Source of the DNA: Bordetella parapertussis
Lineage (GTDB): Bacteria; Pseudomonadota; Gammaproteobacteria; Burkholderiales; SG8-41
Assembly (NCBI GenBank): GCA_945906815.1
Contig: CAMDRT010000020.1
Span: 1-64,000 of the forward strand
DNA: 64,000 bases
Reading direction: 5' to 3'
The notes beneath the pieces were generated by a model that made no database searches, had not been told where the DNA came from, and was given only the letters and a program-made list of their open reading frames with translations. A program made the position numbers and the translations under genes. Positions 63,931 through 64,000 of this stretch are shown here, piece after piece; within the stretch, counting starts at the first letter, position 1, and each line of letters starts with the position of its first letter.

Positions 63931-64000
63931 TCCGGCGGGGCTGCCCGTCATCATCCATCCCCCATCGGCGTACCAGTACCGTTTAAAACTACAGCCCCAG

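Noticed and set aside
62383..63954. A 523-codon open frame on the minus strand opposite the aminotransferase
   Set aside because: The plus-strand frame has PLP-enzyme motifs and good ribosome sites; the antisense product shows only compositional bias.

Overview
The window looks like the replication-origin neighbourhood of a betaproteobacterial chromosome, with accessory catabolic genes on its left side. The evidence is: dnaA-dnaN-gyrB in a row without recF; GyrB of about 809 residues, the long proteobacterial form; rpmH-rnpA-yidC-mnmE-mnmG-rsmG-parA-parB-atpIBEFHAGDC in the usual order; and three periplasmic Bug/TctC solute receptors, a family strongly expanded in Burkholderiales and relatives. 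G+C is clearly above 50 percent and highest in the catabolic part. No rRNA, tRNA, CRISPR array or intact transposon was seen. Species cannot be named from the sequence.

Layout. 1-18.1 kb: the end of a beta carbonic anhydrase, then a patchwork of short divergent and convergent units. These are three MmgE/PrpD proteins, two Bug receptors, a Baeyer-Villiger-type monooxygenase, two VOC proteins (one methylmalonyl-CoA epimerase-like), an SMP-30 lactonase, an LVIVD-repeat protein, an NDP-forming acyl-CoA synthetase, a crotonase, a methyltransferase and an ABC exporter. Together they suggest uptake and CoA-dependent breakdown of organic acids of unknown identity. 18.1-23.7 kb: gyrB, dnaN and dnaA on the minus strand, with DnaA boxes on both sides of dnaA. 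23.7-31.7 kb: rpmH, rnpA, yidC, mnmE, mnmG, rsmG, parA and parB on the plus strand, with two parS sites flanking mnmE. 31.7-38.8 kb: the complete F1Fo ATP synthase operon, ending in a clear intrinsic terminator. 38.9-43.6 kb: glpD, glmU, glmS.

43.6-44.6 kb is a small, low-G+C insertion. It holds a NucS/DUF91-like nuclease gene with a C-terminal zinc ribbon, flanked on its far side by an inverted, decayed copy of the last 117 bases of glmS. 44.6-59.4 kb is a long minus-strand series: midA-like methyltransferase, gltB, gltD, hemE, priA, argS, an FtsN-like SPOR protein and two DsbA-like oxidoreductases. 59.5-64 kb: a pteridine reductase, ttcA, a third Bug receptor, and a class V aminotransferase preceded in the same frame by a YdaS/Cro-like DNA-binding domain.

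The points most worth a second look are the HTH-aminotransferase fusion with an internal Shine-Dalgarno and start, the nuclease island with its inverted glmS tail, an AT-rich motif (core TAAG-N-ATTGTTTTTA) recurring in many intergenic gaps, and the parS site only seven bases before the mnmE start.
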